Source: Chloroflexota bacterium (GTDB taxonomy: Bacteria; Chloroflexota; Dehalococcoidia; GIF9; UBA5629). From it: a stretch of DNA of 64,000 nt. The stretch covers positions 1 through 64,000 of the forward strand of contig VGNX01000005.1 in the NCBI GenBank assembly GCA_016865855.1. Reading direction: 5' to 3'. The notes beneath the pieces were generated by a model. The model had not been told where the DNA came from, did no database searches, and saw nothing but the letters and a program-made list of their open reading frames with translations. A program made the translations under genes and the position numbers. Positions 17,121 to 25,197 of the stretch are shown here, one piece after another (within the stretch, counting starts at the first letter, position 1; the number at the start of each line of letters is the position of its first letter).

Positions 17121-18260
17121 TTACTTTTCGCTAGCTAATATCCATACACAATGTTGCTGAGCACATACACCATTAATCCCGTGGGCTAAGGCAACTTTTG
17201 CCCCGGGAACCTGTCGCTTTCCAGCTTCTCCCCTCAGTTGAAGCGCCGCTTCAGCAATTCTTGCCAGACCAGCAACAAGAACACTATGCGCTGATAGAAC
17301 TCCACCAGAAGGATTCACAGGAAGTTCACCTCCCATTTGGGTCTTGCCGCTTTCGATCAGCTTACCTCCATCTCCCTTGCCACAAAATCCCAGAGCCTCA
17401 TACCACATCAATTCCATATAAGAAAAAGCGTCATAGACCTCGGCGATATCTATCTCATGCGAGGGATTAGCGATACCCGCCATTTGATAAGCTTTTCGCG
17501 CCGCGCTCTCTAAAGCTGTGGAGTATGTTAAGTCTCTCTCCCCAAGCCGATAAGCATCGGTGCAATGTGCCACCCCTTTGACCCAGATAGGCTTCTTCGC
17601 CCATTTCTTAGCCTCCCCTTCAACAGCAAAGATAACAGCACAAGCACCGTCAGTAATAGGCGATGTGTCTAAAAGCTTGATAGGGTCTGCCAATTTAGGT
17701 GACTTCATGACATCTTCCACGGTAATGTCTAGAGGCAATTGAGTATACGGGTTGTTCCTGGCGTTCTTATGATTCTTGACCGAAACAAGGGCACACTGCT
17801 CCTCGGTAATCCCGAACCTTTTCATATATGCTCTTGCCTGCAGTGCTGAGGAAGAAATAGCATCAAGCCCTAAAGAACGCTCATAAATTGGGTCAAAAGC
17901 CGCATTAGAAATAATCCTCGGGTTCCCCTCTGAGACCTTAGAATGAGCTACCACCAGGGTGGTATTATATCCAGATAGGACACGCATAAGACCATAGAAA
18001 GCTCCGAAAGCTCCATCACACTCCACAGTAGATGCATCTTTGCCATGACATCCCGCAGCATCTGCGACTGCCATGCAAGAAATGGTTCGCCCGTCCCAAA
18101 AATCATTGGAAATGGTCACCACATTGTCAATATCCTTTATCTTCATTCCTGCGTCATCAAGTGCCCTACTGGTAGCTTCATAGACTAATTCAGCAAAGAT
18201 ACCATCTTTCTCTTTTTCATATTTCGTCTGTCCGATTCCAATTATAGCTGCTCGTTCCAT
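17121..18260 (-). CDS. Thiolase-fold protein lacking the nucleophilic Cys (Ltp2-like), second type
   Basis: 379 residues, same SCP2-thiolase plan (AAIIGIGQTKYEKEKDG start, MKRFGITEEQCALVSVKNH, NPSGGVLSAH). At the usual Cys position the sequence is VECDGAFG, placing Gly83 where the nucleophile should be; Cys81 is two residues early and does not fit the motif. The GHPxG motif is replaced by AHSVLVAG. The segment EVYDAFSYMELMWYEALGFC is rich in Tyr, as in Ltp2-like aldolases, where tyrosines do the acid-base work. It follows a DUF35 gene by 11 bases and precedes the other thiolase-fold gene by 16 bases. Likely a retro-aldolase subunit; substrate unknown. Confidence 0.82.
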   Translation of the reverse strand: MERAAIIGIGQTKYEKEKDGIFAELVYEATSRALDDAGMKIKDIDNVVTISNDFWDGRTISCMAVADAAGCHGKDASTVECDGAFGAFYGLMRVLSGYNTTLVVAHSKVSEGNPRIISNAAFDPIYERSLGLDAISSSALQARAYMKRFGITEEQCALVSVKNHKNARNNPYTQLPLDITVEDVMKSPKLADPIKLLDTSPITDGACAVIFAVEGEAKKWAKKPIWVKGVAHCTDAYRLGERDLTYSTALESAARKAYQMAGIANPSHEIDIAEVYDAFSYMELMWYEALGFCGKGDGGKLIESGKTQMGGELPVNPSGGVLSAHSVLVAGLARIAEAALQLRGEAGKRQVPGAKVALAHGINGVCAQQHCVWILASEK

Positions 18261-18271
18261 TTGCTTGCCCC

Positions 18272-18757
18272 CTAAACTGGTTTGAAATACTTGATATCCA
18301 GATAGTTTCCTTTCCTCTCTTCCCTGAATACCGCCTTCATTCTTAGCCCTTCTTTCAGTTGCGTTAAATCTGCTTCCCCAATAAGGTGAACCATTCCAGT
18401 ATCAGCCCCTTTTAGCTTGATGATACCGTAAGCCAAAGGTGTCTCCACAGGATGTATAGCAGGCTCACTATAACGCACAATCGTGAAAGTCTCCAATATA
18501 CCCTCATCGCCTAACTCTACCCACTCACTCATCTGGGCTAAGCACTGGTGACAAAGTTTCTTGGGAGGTACAAAGACCGTCTTGCATTCAGGACAGCGGA
18601 TCCCATAGATCCTCTTCTCATCTCGCAGGCCAATAAGGAACCTGCTTGCTATCTTGCCCGCTGCCCAAGTGTAAGGAACCTTAATCCTCCCCTTCTGAAT
18701 CAACATACCTTCTTTCTCAATAACCTCAAAAAGTACCTCTGGTTTCCCTTCCGGCAT
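18272..18757 (-). CDS. DUF35 OB-fold zinc-ribbon protein, first gene of the thiolase-fold operon
   Basis: 161 residues with the DUF35 layout: helical lead (TWAAGKIASRFLIGLRDEKRIYGIRC), zinc ribbon with CPEC and CHQC pairs at about residues 53-71, then the OB-fold (EGILETFTIVRYSEPAIHP to RMKAVFREERKGNYLDIKYF). It is clearly related to the DUF35 gene at the far end of the same operon, giving a symmetric order DUF35, thiolase-fold, thiolase-fold, DUF35. It is the promoter-proximal gene; a good minus-strand promoter lies about 110 bases upstream. Role: CoA-substrate-binding partner of one of the thiolase-fold proteins. Confidence 0.87.
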   Translation of the reverse strand: MPEGKPEVLFEVIEKEGMLIQKGRIKVPYTWAAGKIASRFLIGLRDEKRIYGIRCPECKTVFVPPKKLCHQCLAQMSEWVELGDEGILETFTIVRYSEPAIHPVETPLAYGIIKLKGADTGMVHLIGEADLTQLKEGLRMKAVFREERKGNYLDIKYFKPV

Positions 18758-18866
18758 CTTAACCCCCTATCTCATATTTGCATTTGGCGCTTGGCCATCA
18801 AATGCATTAGCATGCAAAGCTCATTTACTCCGAGCCTGCTTAACGAACTGCCTTAGCCAAGAAAGC

Positions 18867-18895
18867 ATTCTATCTACCTCCATTCTATTTGTCAA
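18867..18895 (-). promoter_or_regulatory. Promoter of the DUF35/thiolase-fold operon
   Basis: Read on the minus strand, TTGACA (18895-18890) and TAGAAT (18872-18867) are 17 bases apart, a near-consensus sigma70 promoter. It directs transcription toward the gene starting at 18757 with a leader of about 100 bases. The -35 sits only 34 bases from the -35 of the opposite promoter, so both operons share one control region. Confidence 0.65.
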
Positions 18896-18929
18896 ATTGG
18901 TGGTGTGCGGTGTCAAATCGACATACGTG

Positions 18930-18959
18930 TTGACAATCCTTAGGAAAGTAGAGTATATT
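18930..18959 (+). promoter_or_regulatory. Promoter of the acyl-CoA carboxylase operon
   Basis: TTGACA at 18930-18935 and TATATT at 18954-18959, spacing 18. It points to the biotin carboxylase gene with a leader of about 130 bases. Between the two divergent -35 boxes the octamer TGTCAAAT occurs twice in the same direction (18890 and 18911), 21 bases apart, i.e. two helical turns, which could be a regulator site. Confidence 0.65.
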
Positions 18960-19097
18960 TAACAGCCGGGGAAATCCCTGAGAAGCCAGCTTATTGACAT
19001 GCTGCCGAATTCTGGAACAACTTGTTCGCCAAGTCCTCCAAAGGCAGAGTTTGGATTACCATAGGAGCTAAGCCACCAAGTTTCAGTGAGTTCTCGC

Positions 19098-20444
19098 ATG
19101 CTCAAGTCTATATTAATCGCTAATCGCGGAGAAATCGCACGGCGGATAATCAGGACTGCCAAGCGATTAGGTATCCAGACCATAGCCATATATTCAGATA
19201 TAGACGAGATAGCCCTGTTCGTTCAGGATGCAGACAGAGCAGTAAAGGTTGGAAGTGCTAAACCCAAAGACAGCTATCTTAATATTGACAACATTACTGC
19301 AATAGCTAAAGAGTTAGGCGTAAGCGCCATCCATCCTGGATACGGCTTCTTAGCAGAAAGGTGGGAGTTCGCCCAAAGATGCGAAGAGGAGGGCTTAATA
19401 TTCATCGGACCAAAGTCTAATGTCATTAATAGTATGGGCGATAAAGCTCGCTCCCGTGAAATTGCCACAAGCTTGGGAATACCTACTCCACCAGGGAGCA
19501 GTATATTAAGCGGCGTTGAGGAGGCAAAAGACTGGGCAACCAAGCTCTCCTTTCCAGTTATTTTCAAGGCATCAGCTGGAGGTGGCGGCATAGGCATGAA
19601 AAAAGTGGAGAGTATGGAAGAAGTGGCAGAAGCCTTCGATGCCACTACAAATCGAGCTAAATTGGCTTTTGGTGATGACAGGGTTTACATCGAAAAGTAT
19701 CTAGAGTCGCCACATCATATAGAAATCCAAATACTGGGAGACAGCAAGGGCAATGTGGTTACTTTCCCGGAAAGAGAATGCTCGGTACAGAGACGACATC
19801 AAAAAGTGATTGAAGAGTCACCTTCCCCTTTCACCACGCCTGAGCTAAGACAAGGAATAAGGCAAGCAGCCAAACGGCTGGCTCAAGAGCTCGGCTACAC
19901 CAATGCTGGAACTGTAGAGTTCGTCGTTGACAAGCATAGGAATTTCTACTTCCTAGAAATAAACACCAGGCTTCAGGTGGAGCATCCGATCACGGAGATG
20001 ATCACTGGCTTTGACCTGGTTGAGGAACAAATCAGGATCGCCTCAGGCGAACCTCTATCCATTAAAGAAGATAACCTAAAATGGAATGGTTGGGCTATTG
20101 AAGCCCGTATCTATGCTGAGGATTCAGAGAATTTCTACCCATCTCCAGGCAAGATGATCTCTTACATAGAGCCCTCCGGTAAAGGAATACGAGTTGATTC
20201 TGGATACAGAGCCGGAGACACGATCAGTCAATTTTACGACCCCTTAATTGCCAAGTTAATCGTTTGGGGCGAAGACAGAGATAAAGCTATAATAAGGATG
20301 CAAAAAGCTCTGGATAATTATGAGATCACTGGCATTAAAAATAACATTCCTTTCTTGAAGAAAGCTTTTGATTCCGAAAAGTTTAAATCAGGAAACTATA
20401 ATACGCACTTCATATCGAGGTTAAAGGAGGGAAAAAATGGGTGA
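19098..20444 (+). CDS. Biotin carboxylase subunit of an acyl-CoA carboxylase
   Basis: About 448 residues. I take the ATG at 19098 (MLKSILIANRGEIARRI, the standard family start); a GTG at 19086 is possible. It carboxylates biotin with bicarbonate and ATP. ATP-grasp features are present: glycine-rich loop KASAGGGGIGMKKV, HIEIQILGDSKGNVV, ERECSVQRRHQKVIEE, and the active-site stretch FLEINTRLQVEHPITEM. The length matches free AccC-type subunits: there is no fused biotinyl domain. The carboxyltransferase starts within its last bases (8-base overlap) and a separate biotinyl carrier is encoded at 23711. Probably part of a propionyl-, methylcrotonyl- or related acyl-CoA carboxylase rather than fatty-acid synthesis. 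Confidence 0.93.
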   Translation: MLKSILIANRGEIARRIIRTAKRLGIQTIAIYSDIDEIALFVQDADRAVKVGSAKPKDSYLNIDNITAIAKELGVSAIHPGYGFLAERWEFAQRCEEEGLIFIGPKSNVINSMGDKARSREIATSLGIPTPPGSSILSGVEEAKDWATKLSFPVIFKASAGGGGIGMKKVESMEEVAEAFDATTNRAKLAFGDDRVYIEKYLESPHHIEIQILGDSKGNVVTFPERECSVQRRHQKVIEESPSPFTTPELRQGIRQAAKRLAQELGYTNAGTVEFVVDKHRNFYFLEINTRLQVEHPITEMITGFDLVEEQIRIASGEPLSIKEDNLKWNGWAIEARIYAEDSENFYPSPGKMISYIEPSGKGIRVDSGYRAGDTISQFYDPLIAKLIVWGEDRDKAIIRMQKALDNYEITGIKNNIPFLKKAFDSEKFKSGNYNTHFISRLKEGKNG

Positions 20445-22008
20445 CGTAATGAGGCAGGAAGTCAAGAAACTCTCAGACCTCCGTGAAGAAATCAAGAAGA
20501 TGGGGGGCGAAGAGGCTATCAAAAAACACCATGAGAGGGGAAAACTGACTGCTCGGGAGAGACTTGACCTTCTAATCGAAAAGGGGACATTTGTTGAAGT
20601 CGGCATGCTTGGTAGCGAGTTTGGTGTTGATAAGCTTGTCCCTGCTGATGGATGCATCACTGGCTATGGCAAGATAAATGACGGGGTTATCCTCAGAGAT
20701 GTAGCCGTGGCAGCCTACGATTTCACGGTCAGAGGCGGCTCCATGGCAATGGTCAACGAGACTAAGGTGAGCAGAATAAGAGAAATCGCTCTTAAGCAGA
20801 GAATCCCCATGATATGGCTGGGTGATTCAGGAGGTGCCCGGGTCAGTGGTGGAGGGCTCAGTGGCGAGAGGGTAGCATTGTTTGCTGAGTCCGGCTACCT
20901 CTTTAAAGAGGAATCGCTGATGTCAGGCATAATCCCGCAAATCGCGGCTATGATGGGGCCCGGATATGCTGGCACTGCTTACATACCTGGCCTCTCCGAT
21001 TTCGTGCCCATGGTTAAAGGGACAAGTTTTATGGGTCTAGGAGGCCCATCTCTGGTGGAAATGGTGATTCGAGAAAAACTCACCGAAGACCAGCTTGGAG
21101 GGTCAAAAGTCCACTGTGAAATGAGTGGCTGTGGCGACCTGGAAGTAGAGTCAGACGAAGAGTGTATTAAGGCAATAAAGCAATATCTCTCTTTCTTTCC
21201 ACAGAATTGCGACCACAAACCGCTCCGAAAGGAATGGACAGGAGACCCTGAAGCATTGATTTCCGACGGTATATTGAATGTTATTCCGGACAGTCCTCGA
21301 GAAGCTTACGACATGCACGACCTCATAAAATATATTGTGGACGACCGTTATTTCTTTGAAATGAAACCAAAATGGGGAAGGAATATTATTGTTGCGTTCG
21401 GGAGGATAGCTGGCTATTCGATTGGTATTGTGGCAAATAACCCCATGTTTTACGGTGGTGTCATTGACATAGATGCTGCTGATAAGGCAGCCCGTTTTAT
21501 CTGGCTCTGCGATGCTTTCAATATCCCGCTTCTTTTCCTTTCCGATGTCCCTGGCTTTATGGTCGGGTCCAAAGCCGAGAAATCAGGGATTATAAGACAC
21601 GGAGCCAAGATGATTCACGCCGTGGCTGAAGCTACGGTTCCCAAATTTACCCTAATCGTCAGAAAATCCTACGGCGCCGGCTATTACGCTATGTGCGGCC
21701 GGTCTTTTGACCCTGACCTGCTGATTGCCTACCCTGGCGCAGAGATATCAGTTATGGGCTCCGAGGGCATGGTATCCATTTTCGCCAGAAAACAGCTGGC
21801 CGAGGCTGAAAATCCACAGGAGATGGTTGAGCGGCTGGCCGACGAAATAAGACCGCAGATTAATATCTTTAAGACCGCTAAGTTTGGCATTGTTGATGAT
21901 GTTATTGATCCAAGAGAGACTAGAAAGGTCTTAATCAGAGCTCTTGAATTCACCAAGGATAAGAAGATATTCAGACATCCCAGAAAGCATGGCGTCTACC
22001 CCGTTTAA
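20437..22008 (+). CDS. Acyl-CoA carboxylase carboxyltransferase subunit (PccB/MccB type)
   Basis: 523 residues, the single-chain form with both halves of the carboxyltransferase. The N-terminal half has GKLTARERLDLLIEKGTF, then oxyanion glycines at WLGDSGGARVSGG; the C-terminal half has the GIVANNPMFYGGVIDIDAADKA motif, PGFMVGSKAEKSGIIRHGAKM and KSYGAGYYAMCGRSFDPDLL. It moves the carboxyl from biotin to an acyl-CoA. The start overlaps the biotin carboxylase stop by eight bases and has AAAGGAGG upstream. Given the neighbours (enoyl-CoA hydratase, three acyl-CoA dehydrogenases), a methylcrotonyl-CoA-like or geranyl-CoA-like substrate is possible, but propionyl-CoA cannot be excluded. Confidence 0.93.
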   Translation: MGDVMRQEVKKLSDLREEIKKMGGEEAIKKHHERGKLTARERLDLLIEKGTFVEVGMLGSEFGVDKLVPADGCITGYGKINDGVILRDVAVAAYDFTVRGGSMAMVNETKVSRIREIALKQRIPMIWLGDSGGARVSGGGLSGERVALFAESGYLFKEESLMSGIIPQIAAMMGPGYAGTAYIPGLSDFVPMVKGTSFMGLGGPSLVEMVIREKLTEDQLGGSKVHCEMSGCGDLEVESDEECIKAIKQYLSFFPQNCDHKPLRKEWTGDPEALISDGILNVIPDSPREAYDMHDLIKYIVDDRYFFEMKPKWGRNIIVAFGRIAGYSIGIVANNPMFYGGVIDIDAADKAARFIWLCDAFNIPLLFLSDVPGFMVGSKAEKSGIIRHGAKMIHAVAEATVPKFTLIVRKSYGAGYYAMCGRSFDPDLLIAYPGAEISVMGSEGMVSIFARKQLAEAENPQEMVERLADEIRPQINIFKTAKFGIVDDVIDPRETRKVLIRALEFTKDKKIFRHPRKHGVYPV

Positions 22009-22019
22009 GGAGGCCTCGA

Positions 22020-22805
22020 ATGTACCAGACTATAACAATCGAAGTAAAAGACAAAGTGGCCACAATCACGCTATCCCGAGAAGAGAGGAGAAATGCCATC
22101 TCACCAACAATGATGACTGAACTTCTTGACGCCATAAAGAAATATGACGATGACCCAAACGTGCTCGCTATCGTGCTAACTGGAGCCGGCAGCAAAGTTT
22201 TTTGCGCCGGGGCTGATTTTGGAGAGTCTATGGGTGCCACAGCAAGCTTCCTTGAGCGCCATGAAGAGCAAAGGAAGTTCGCTGAGCTTTTCAAAATAAT
22301 TAAGGGATTGAAGAAACCTTTGCTCGGCCGGATTAACGGTCATGCTCTGGGCGGCGGACTTGGTCTGGCTTGTGCTTGTGACATAGTAATTGCGGCTGAC
22401 GACTGCCGCTTTGGCACACCGGAAATAAACGTTGGGCTGTTCCCCTACGTGATTATGGCAACCTTGCTTCGGTTCACTTCAGCCCCAAAACGGCTACTAG
22501 AAATGATGCTAACCGGTGAAAGAGTTGATGCCAAAGAAGCACAACAACTCGGCCTGGTGAATTATGCTGTACCCAGAGAGCAACTCGATGCAAAAGTTGA
22601 CGAAATCACTAAAAAAATAGTCAACAAAAGCCCGGCTATCCTGAGACTTGGCAGAAGGGCTTTTTATACCATGCGAGATATGGAATATGAAAAGGCGCTA
22701 GAATATTTGGCGTCCATGCTGGCAATCAATACTATGGCTGAAGACGTAGCTGAGGGCATCGCTGCCTTTCTTGAGAAGCGGGAACCAGTATGGAAAGGAA
22801 AATGA
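22020..22805 (+). CDS. Enoyl-CoA hydratase/isomerase family protein
   Basis: 261 residues, complete crotonase fold. The first oxyanion-hole segment is GSKVFCAGADFGES, the second is GRINGHALGGGLGLACACDIVIA, and the catalytic Glu is present in FGTPEINVGLFP. The C-terminal helices end in the usual KREPVW. AAGGAGG lies seven bases before the ATG. It sits between the carboxylase and a BKACE gene, so it should hydrate (or lyse) the carboxylated enoyl-CoA, as methylglutaconyl-CoA hydratase does after MCC in leucine breakdown; that pairing is an inference. Unlike the decayed homologue at 14.6 kb, it is intact. Confidence 0.92.
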   Translation: MYQTITIEVKDKVATITLSREERRNAISPTMMTELLDAIKKYDDDPNVLAIVLTGAGSKVFCAGADFGESMGATASFLERHEEQRKFAELFKIIKGLKKPLLGRINGHALGGGLGLACACDIVIAADDCRFGTPEINVGLFPYVIMATLLRFTSAPKRLLEMMLTGERVDAKEAQQLGLVNYAVPREQLDAKVDEITKKIVNKSPAILRLGRRAFYTMRDMEYEKALEYLASMLAINTMAEDVAEGIAAFLEKREPVWKGK

Positions 22806-22820
22806 AAGAGAGGAACAACC

Positions 22821-23690
22821 ATGAGTTTAGAAGATAAAGTAGTAATAACTGCCGCCTTGACCGGAGTCGCAGCCAACAGAGACCAATGTAAATGGATCCC
22901 TTATACCCCCCAAGAGATCGGTGAAGAAGCGCTAAATGCATACAATGCAGGAGCTTCAATAGTACATATCCATGGTAGGGAATATGATGGCAGACCATCC
23001 TGGAGGGTGGAGATTTTTCGAGAGATTATGCAGGAGGTCAGGAAAAGGTGCCCTATCATAATAAACTTTTCCACTGGGGCTGTGGGCGTAGATAAGGATA
23101 CAAGAATGGCTCATATTCGTGAACTGAAACCGGAAATTGCGGCGTTAAACATGGGGACAATGAATTATGCCAAATATAGCCAAAGACGTAAAAACTTCGT
23201 CTTCTCCGTGGTTTTCCAGAATCCGTTTGATGATATAATGTTCTTTTTGGATACCATGAACCAAAATGGCGTGAAGCCAGAATGCGAATGCTTCGACCTC
23301 GGGCATTTAGAGAGTATTTTCCCGTTAATGGATATGGGATTGCTTAAGAATTTTCAAGTAAGCCTGATTATGGGAGTGGTCGGTGGCATGGCTGCCACGG
23401 CTAGAAATCTGGCTCACCTGGCCACTGTGGTTCCTTCCGGTATAGCCTGGCAAGTCATCGGTATCAGCCAAGACCAGTGGCTCTTAATAGCTACAGCTTT
23501 GGCTCTGGGCGGGAATGTCAGAGTTGGTCTCGAAGATAACTTCTATCTATCGCCTGACGAGATGGCACAAGGGAACGGGCCGCTGGTAGAAAAAGCAGTA
23601 CGAATGGCGCGAGACATCGGCAGAGAACCAGCAACGGCGGAGGAAGCTAAGATCATTCTAGGGTTGGCTGAAACAAAGGGCAAAGATTAA
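22821..23690 (+). CDS. Beta-keto acid cleavage enzyme (BKACE, DUF849), copy 1
   Basis: 289 residues with the TIM-barrel of the BKACE family, whose founding member Kce cleaves 3-keto-5-aminohexanoate with acetyl-CoA to give acetoacetate and a new acyl-CoA. The zinc ligands HxH are visible in SIVHIHGREYDG, and a conserved acid in RVGLEDNFYLS. IINFSTGAVG and ECFDLGHLESI are family segments. The residues after HIHG differ from those of the second BKACE in this window (HIHVRNPETG), so substrate side chains likely differ. It lies 15 bases after the hydratase and 20 before the biotinyl carrier. Predicted to cleave a beta-keto acid from the pathway of this operon. Confidence 0.88.
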   Translation: MSLEDKVVITAALTGVAANRDQCKWIPYTPQEIGEEALNAYNAGASIVHIHGREYDGRPSWRVEIFREIMQEVRKRCPIIINFSTGAVGVDKDTRMAHIRELKPEIAALNMGTMNYAKYSQRRKNFVFSVVFQNPFDDIMFFLDTMNQNGVKPECECFDLGHLESIFPLMDMGLLKNFQVSLIMGVVGGMAATARNLAHLATVVPSGIAWQVIGISQDQWLLIATALALGGNVRVGLEDNFYLSPDEMAQGNGPLVEKAVRMARDIGREPATAEEAKIILGLAETKGKD

Positions 23691-23710
23691 GTAACTGAGT
23701 TAAGCCAGCC

Positions 23711-23926
23711 ATGACAGAAGTACTTTCACCTATTACAGGCAGTGTCTGGAAGATTGTGGTAGAAGTCGGTGCGGTAATCAGTGAGAGCGAAACTATTGTC
23801 ATCTTGGAATCTATGAAAATGGAAATCAGAGTAAAGTCACCCCATAATGGGAAAGTGGTGGAAATCAGAGTAAAAGAAGGTGACTCCATTTTAGAAGATG
23901 ATGTTATCGCCATCATCGAGCAGTGA
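23711..23926 (+). CDS. Biotinyl carrier domain protein (free BCCP)
   Basis: Only 71 residues: a bare biotinyl/lipoyl domain. The attachment motif ESMKME holds Lys36, and the flanking hairpins (SPITGSVWKIVVEVG, SPHNGKVVEIRVKEGD) complete the flattened barrel. It lacks the long N-terminal part of AccB. It lies 20 bases after the BKACE gene in the carboxylase operon, so it is the carrier for the AccC-type and PccB-type subunits encoded 1.7-3.5 kb upstream, giving a three-part enzyme. No ribosome-binding site stronger than AAGCCAG is visible. Confidence 0.92.
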   Translation: MTEVLSPITGSVWKIVVEVGAVISESETIVILESMKMEIRVKSPHNGKVVEIRVKEGDSILEDDVIAIIEQ

Positions 23927-23959
23927 TTGCCTTAATTTCGAGCTCGGAGGGTAAATAGT

Positions 23960-25150
23960 ATGGACTTTAGATTTACCGAAGAAGAGGTATCATTTAGGGA
24001 AGAGGTTCGCCAATGGCTTAAGCAAGAGATTCCGCAGAGGTGGACTGAACTTGATCCTGGGATTTGGGAAGAAACTGAGGAGTCTTGGGCACTTTCACGA
24101 CAGTTCCAGCGCAAACTGGGGCAGAAGGGTTGGCTGACACCAGCATATCCTAAGGATTACGGCGGCTTGGAATTAAGCCACATGAAACGGCTCATTCTTG
24201 CCGAAGAATTGGCTTACAATAGAGCACCGATAAGCATAGAGGTAGAAATCACAGTAAACTGGGTGGCTCCCACCATCATCCTCTTTGGAACTGAGAAGCA
24301 AAAGGAAGACTATGTAACTAGGGTGGCAAAGGGTGATATAATCTTCTGCCTCGGCTATAGTGAACCAAATGCTGGCTCAGACCTTGCCGCGCTTCAGACA
24401 CGCGCTGTAGAAGTTGGCGACGAATATGTGATTAACGGCCAGAAAACATGGTGCAGTTACGGCCACCTCGCTGACTATTGCTGGCTCGCTGCCAGAACCG
24501 ACCCTGATGTTCCCAAGCATAAGGGAGTCAGCATGTTCGTCGTCGACATGAAGACACCAGGAATTACCGTACGCCCTCTGATAAACGTCCTGAATCGCCA
24601 CTCTTTTAACGAAGTTTTCTTCGATGATGTACGTATCCCCAAGGAAAACCTGGTAGGGCAGAAAAACAATGGTTGGTACCAACTGGTGATCGCCCTAGAC
24701 TTTGAACGCTCCTCCATTGGTGGGCCTGCTGCAAACCAACGGCTCATCGAAGAATTAGTCCACTACGCCAAAGAAACCAAGCGAAATGGAGAGCCCCTTG
24801 CCGATGACCCGCTGATCAGGAATGAGCTGGCAAATGTAGCAGTGGAGAATGAAGTTGCTCGCATGGTCTGCTATCGCATCGCCTGGATGTACAGCAAGGG
24901 GCTTCACCCCAGCTATGAGTCTTCTATGTCAATGGTTTTTGCCAGCGAAGTACTTAGACACATGGCTAACGTAGGAATGCGCATTCTGGGGCACTATGGG
25001 GAATTGGACAGGGATTCTAAATGGACTATCATGAACGCAAGGATAATGCGAATGTGTTTAAGCTCGCTCTCCATAGGCGTCGGTGGCGGCTCAAACGAGA
25101 TTCAACGCAACATTATCGCTATGAGAGGATTAGGATTGCCACGCCAGTGA
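23960..25150 (+). CDS. Acyl-CoA dehydrogenase, catalytic-type (base at Glu249)
   Basis: 396 residues. FAD/substrate motifs: YSEPNAGSDLAALQTRA and INGQKTWCSYGHLADY in the beta-domain, GGGSNEIQRNIIAMRGLGLP at the end. The Glu that precedes GT in medium-chain enzymes is absent (GVGGGSNEI), but Glu249 in ALDFER stands where isovaleryl-CoA dehydrogenase has its base. It is therefore likely catalytic. It is the first of three dehydrogenase genes in tandem (gaps 47 and 48 bases) at the end of the carboxylase operon. Probably forms a heteromer with the short non-catalytic type at 26443, as in actinobacterial steroid acyl-CoA dehydrogenases. Confidence 0.92.
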   Translation: MDFRFTEEEVSFREEVRQWLKQEIPQRWTELDPGIWEETEESWALSRQFQRKLGQKGWLTPAYPKDYGGLELSHMKRLILAEELAYNRAPISIEVEITVNWVAPTIILFGTEKQKEDYVTRVAKGDIIFCLGYSEPNAGSDLAALQTRAVEVGDEYVINGQKTWCSYGHLADYCWLAARTDPDVPKHKGVSMFVVDMKTPGITVRPLINVLNRHSFNEVFFDDVRIPKENLVGQKNNGWYQLVIALDFERSSIGGPAANQRLIEELVHYAKETKRNGEPLADDPLIRNELANVAVENEVARMVCYRIAWMYSKGLHPSYESSMSMVFASEVLRHMANVGMRILGHYGELDRDSKWTIMNARIMRMCLSSLSIGVGGGSNEIQRNIIAMRGLGLPRQ

Positions 25151-25197
25151 GTTTTGCCAAATCTGAGTTTAAACAAAGTTTTTAAGAAGGGAAAGTT

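Noticed and set aside
18959-19189. Minus-strand frame before the biotin carboxylase gene
   Set aside because: It overlaps the start of the carboxylase and the promoter region and has no recognisable motif.
22020-22805. Naming the carboxylase operon as leucine degradation (MCC plus methylglutaconyl-CoA hydratase)
   Set aside because: HMG-CoA lyase is absent and a BKACE stands in the operon, so the specific pathway cannot be claimed.
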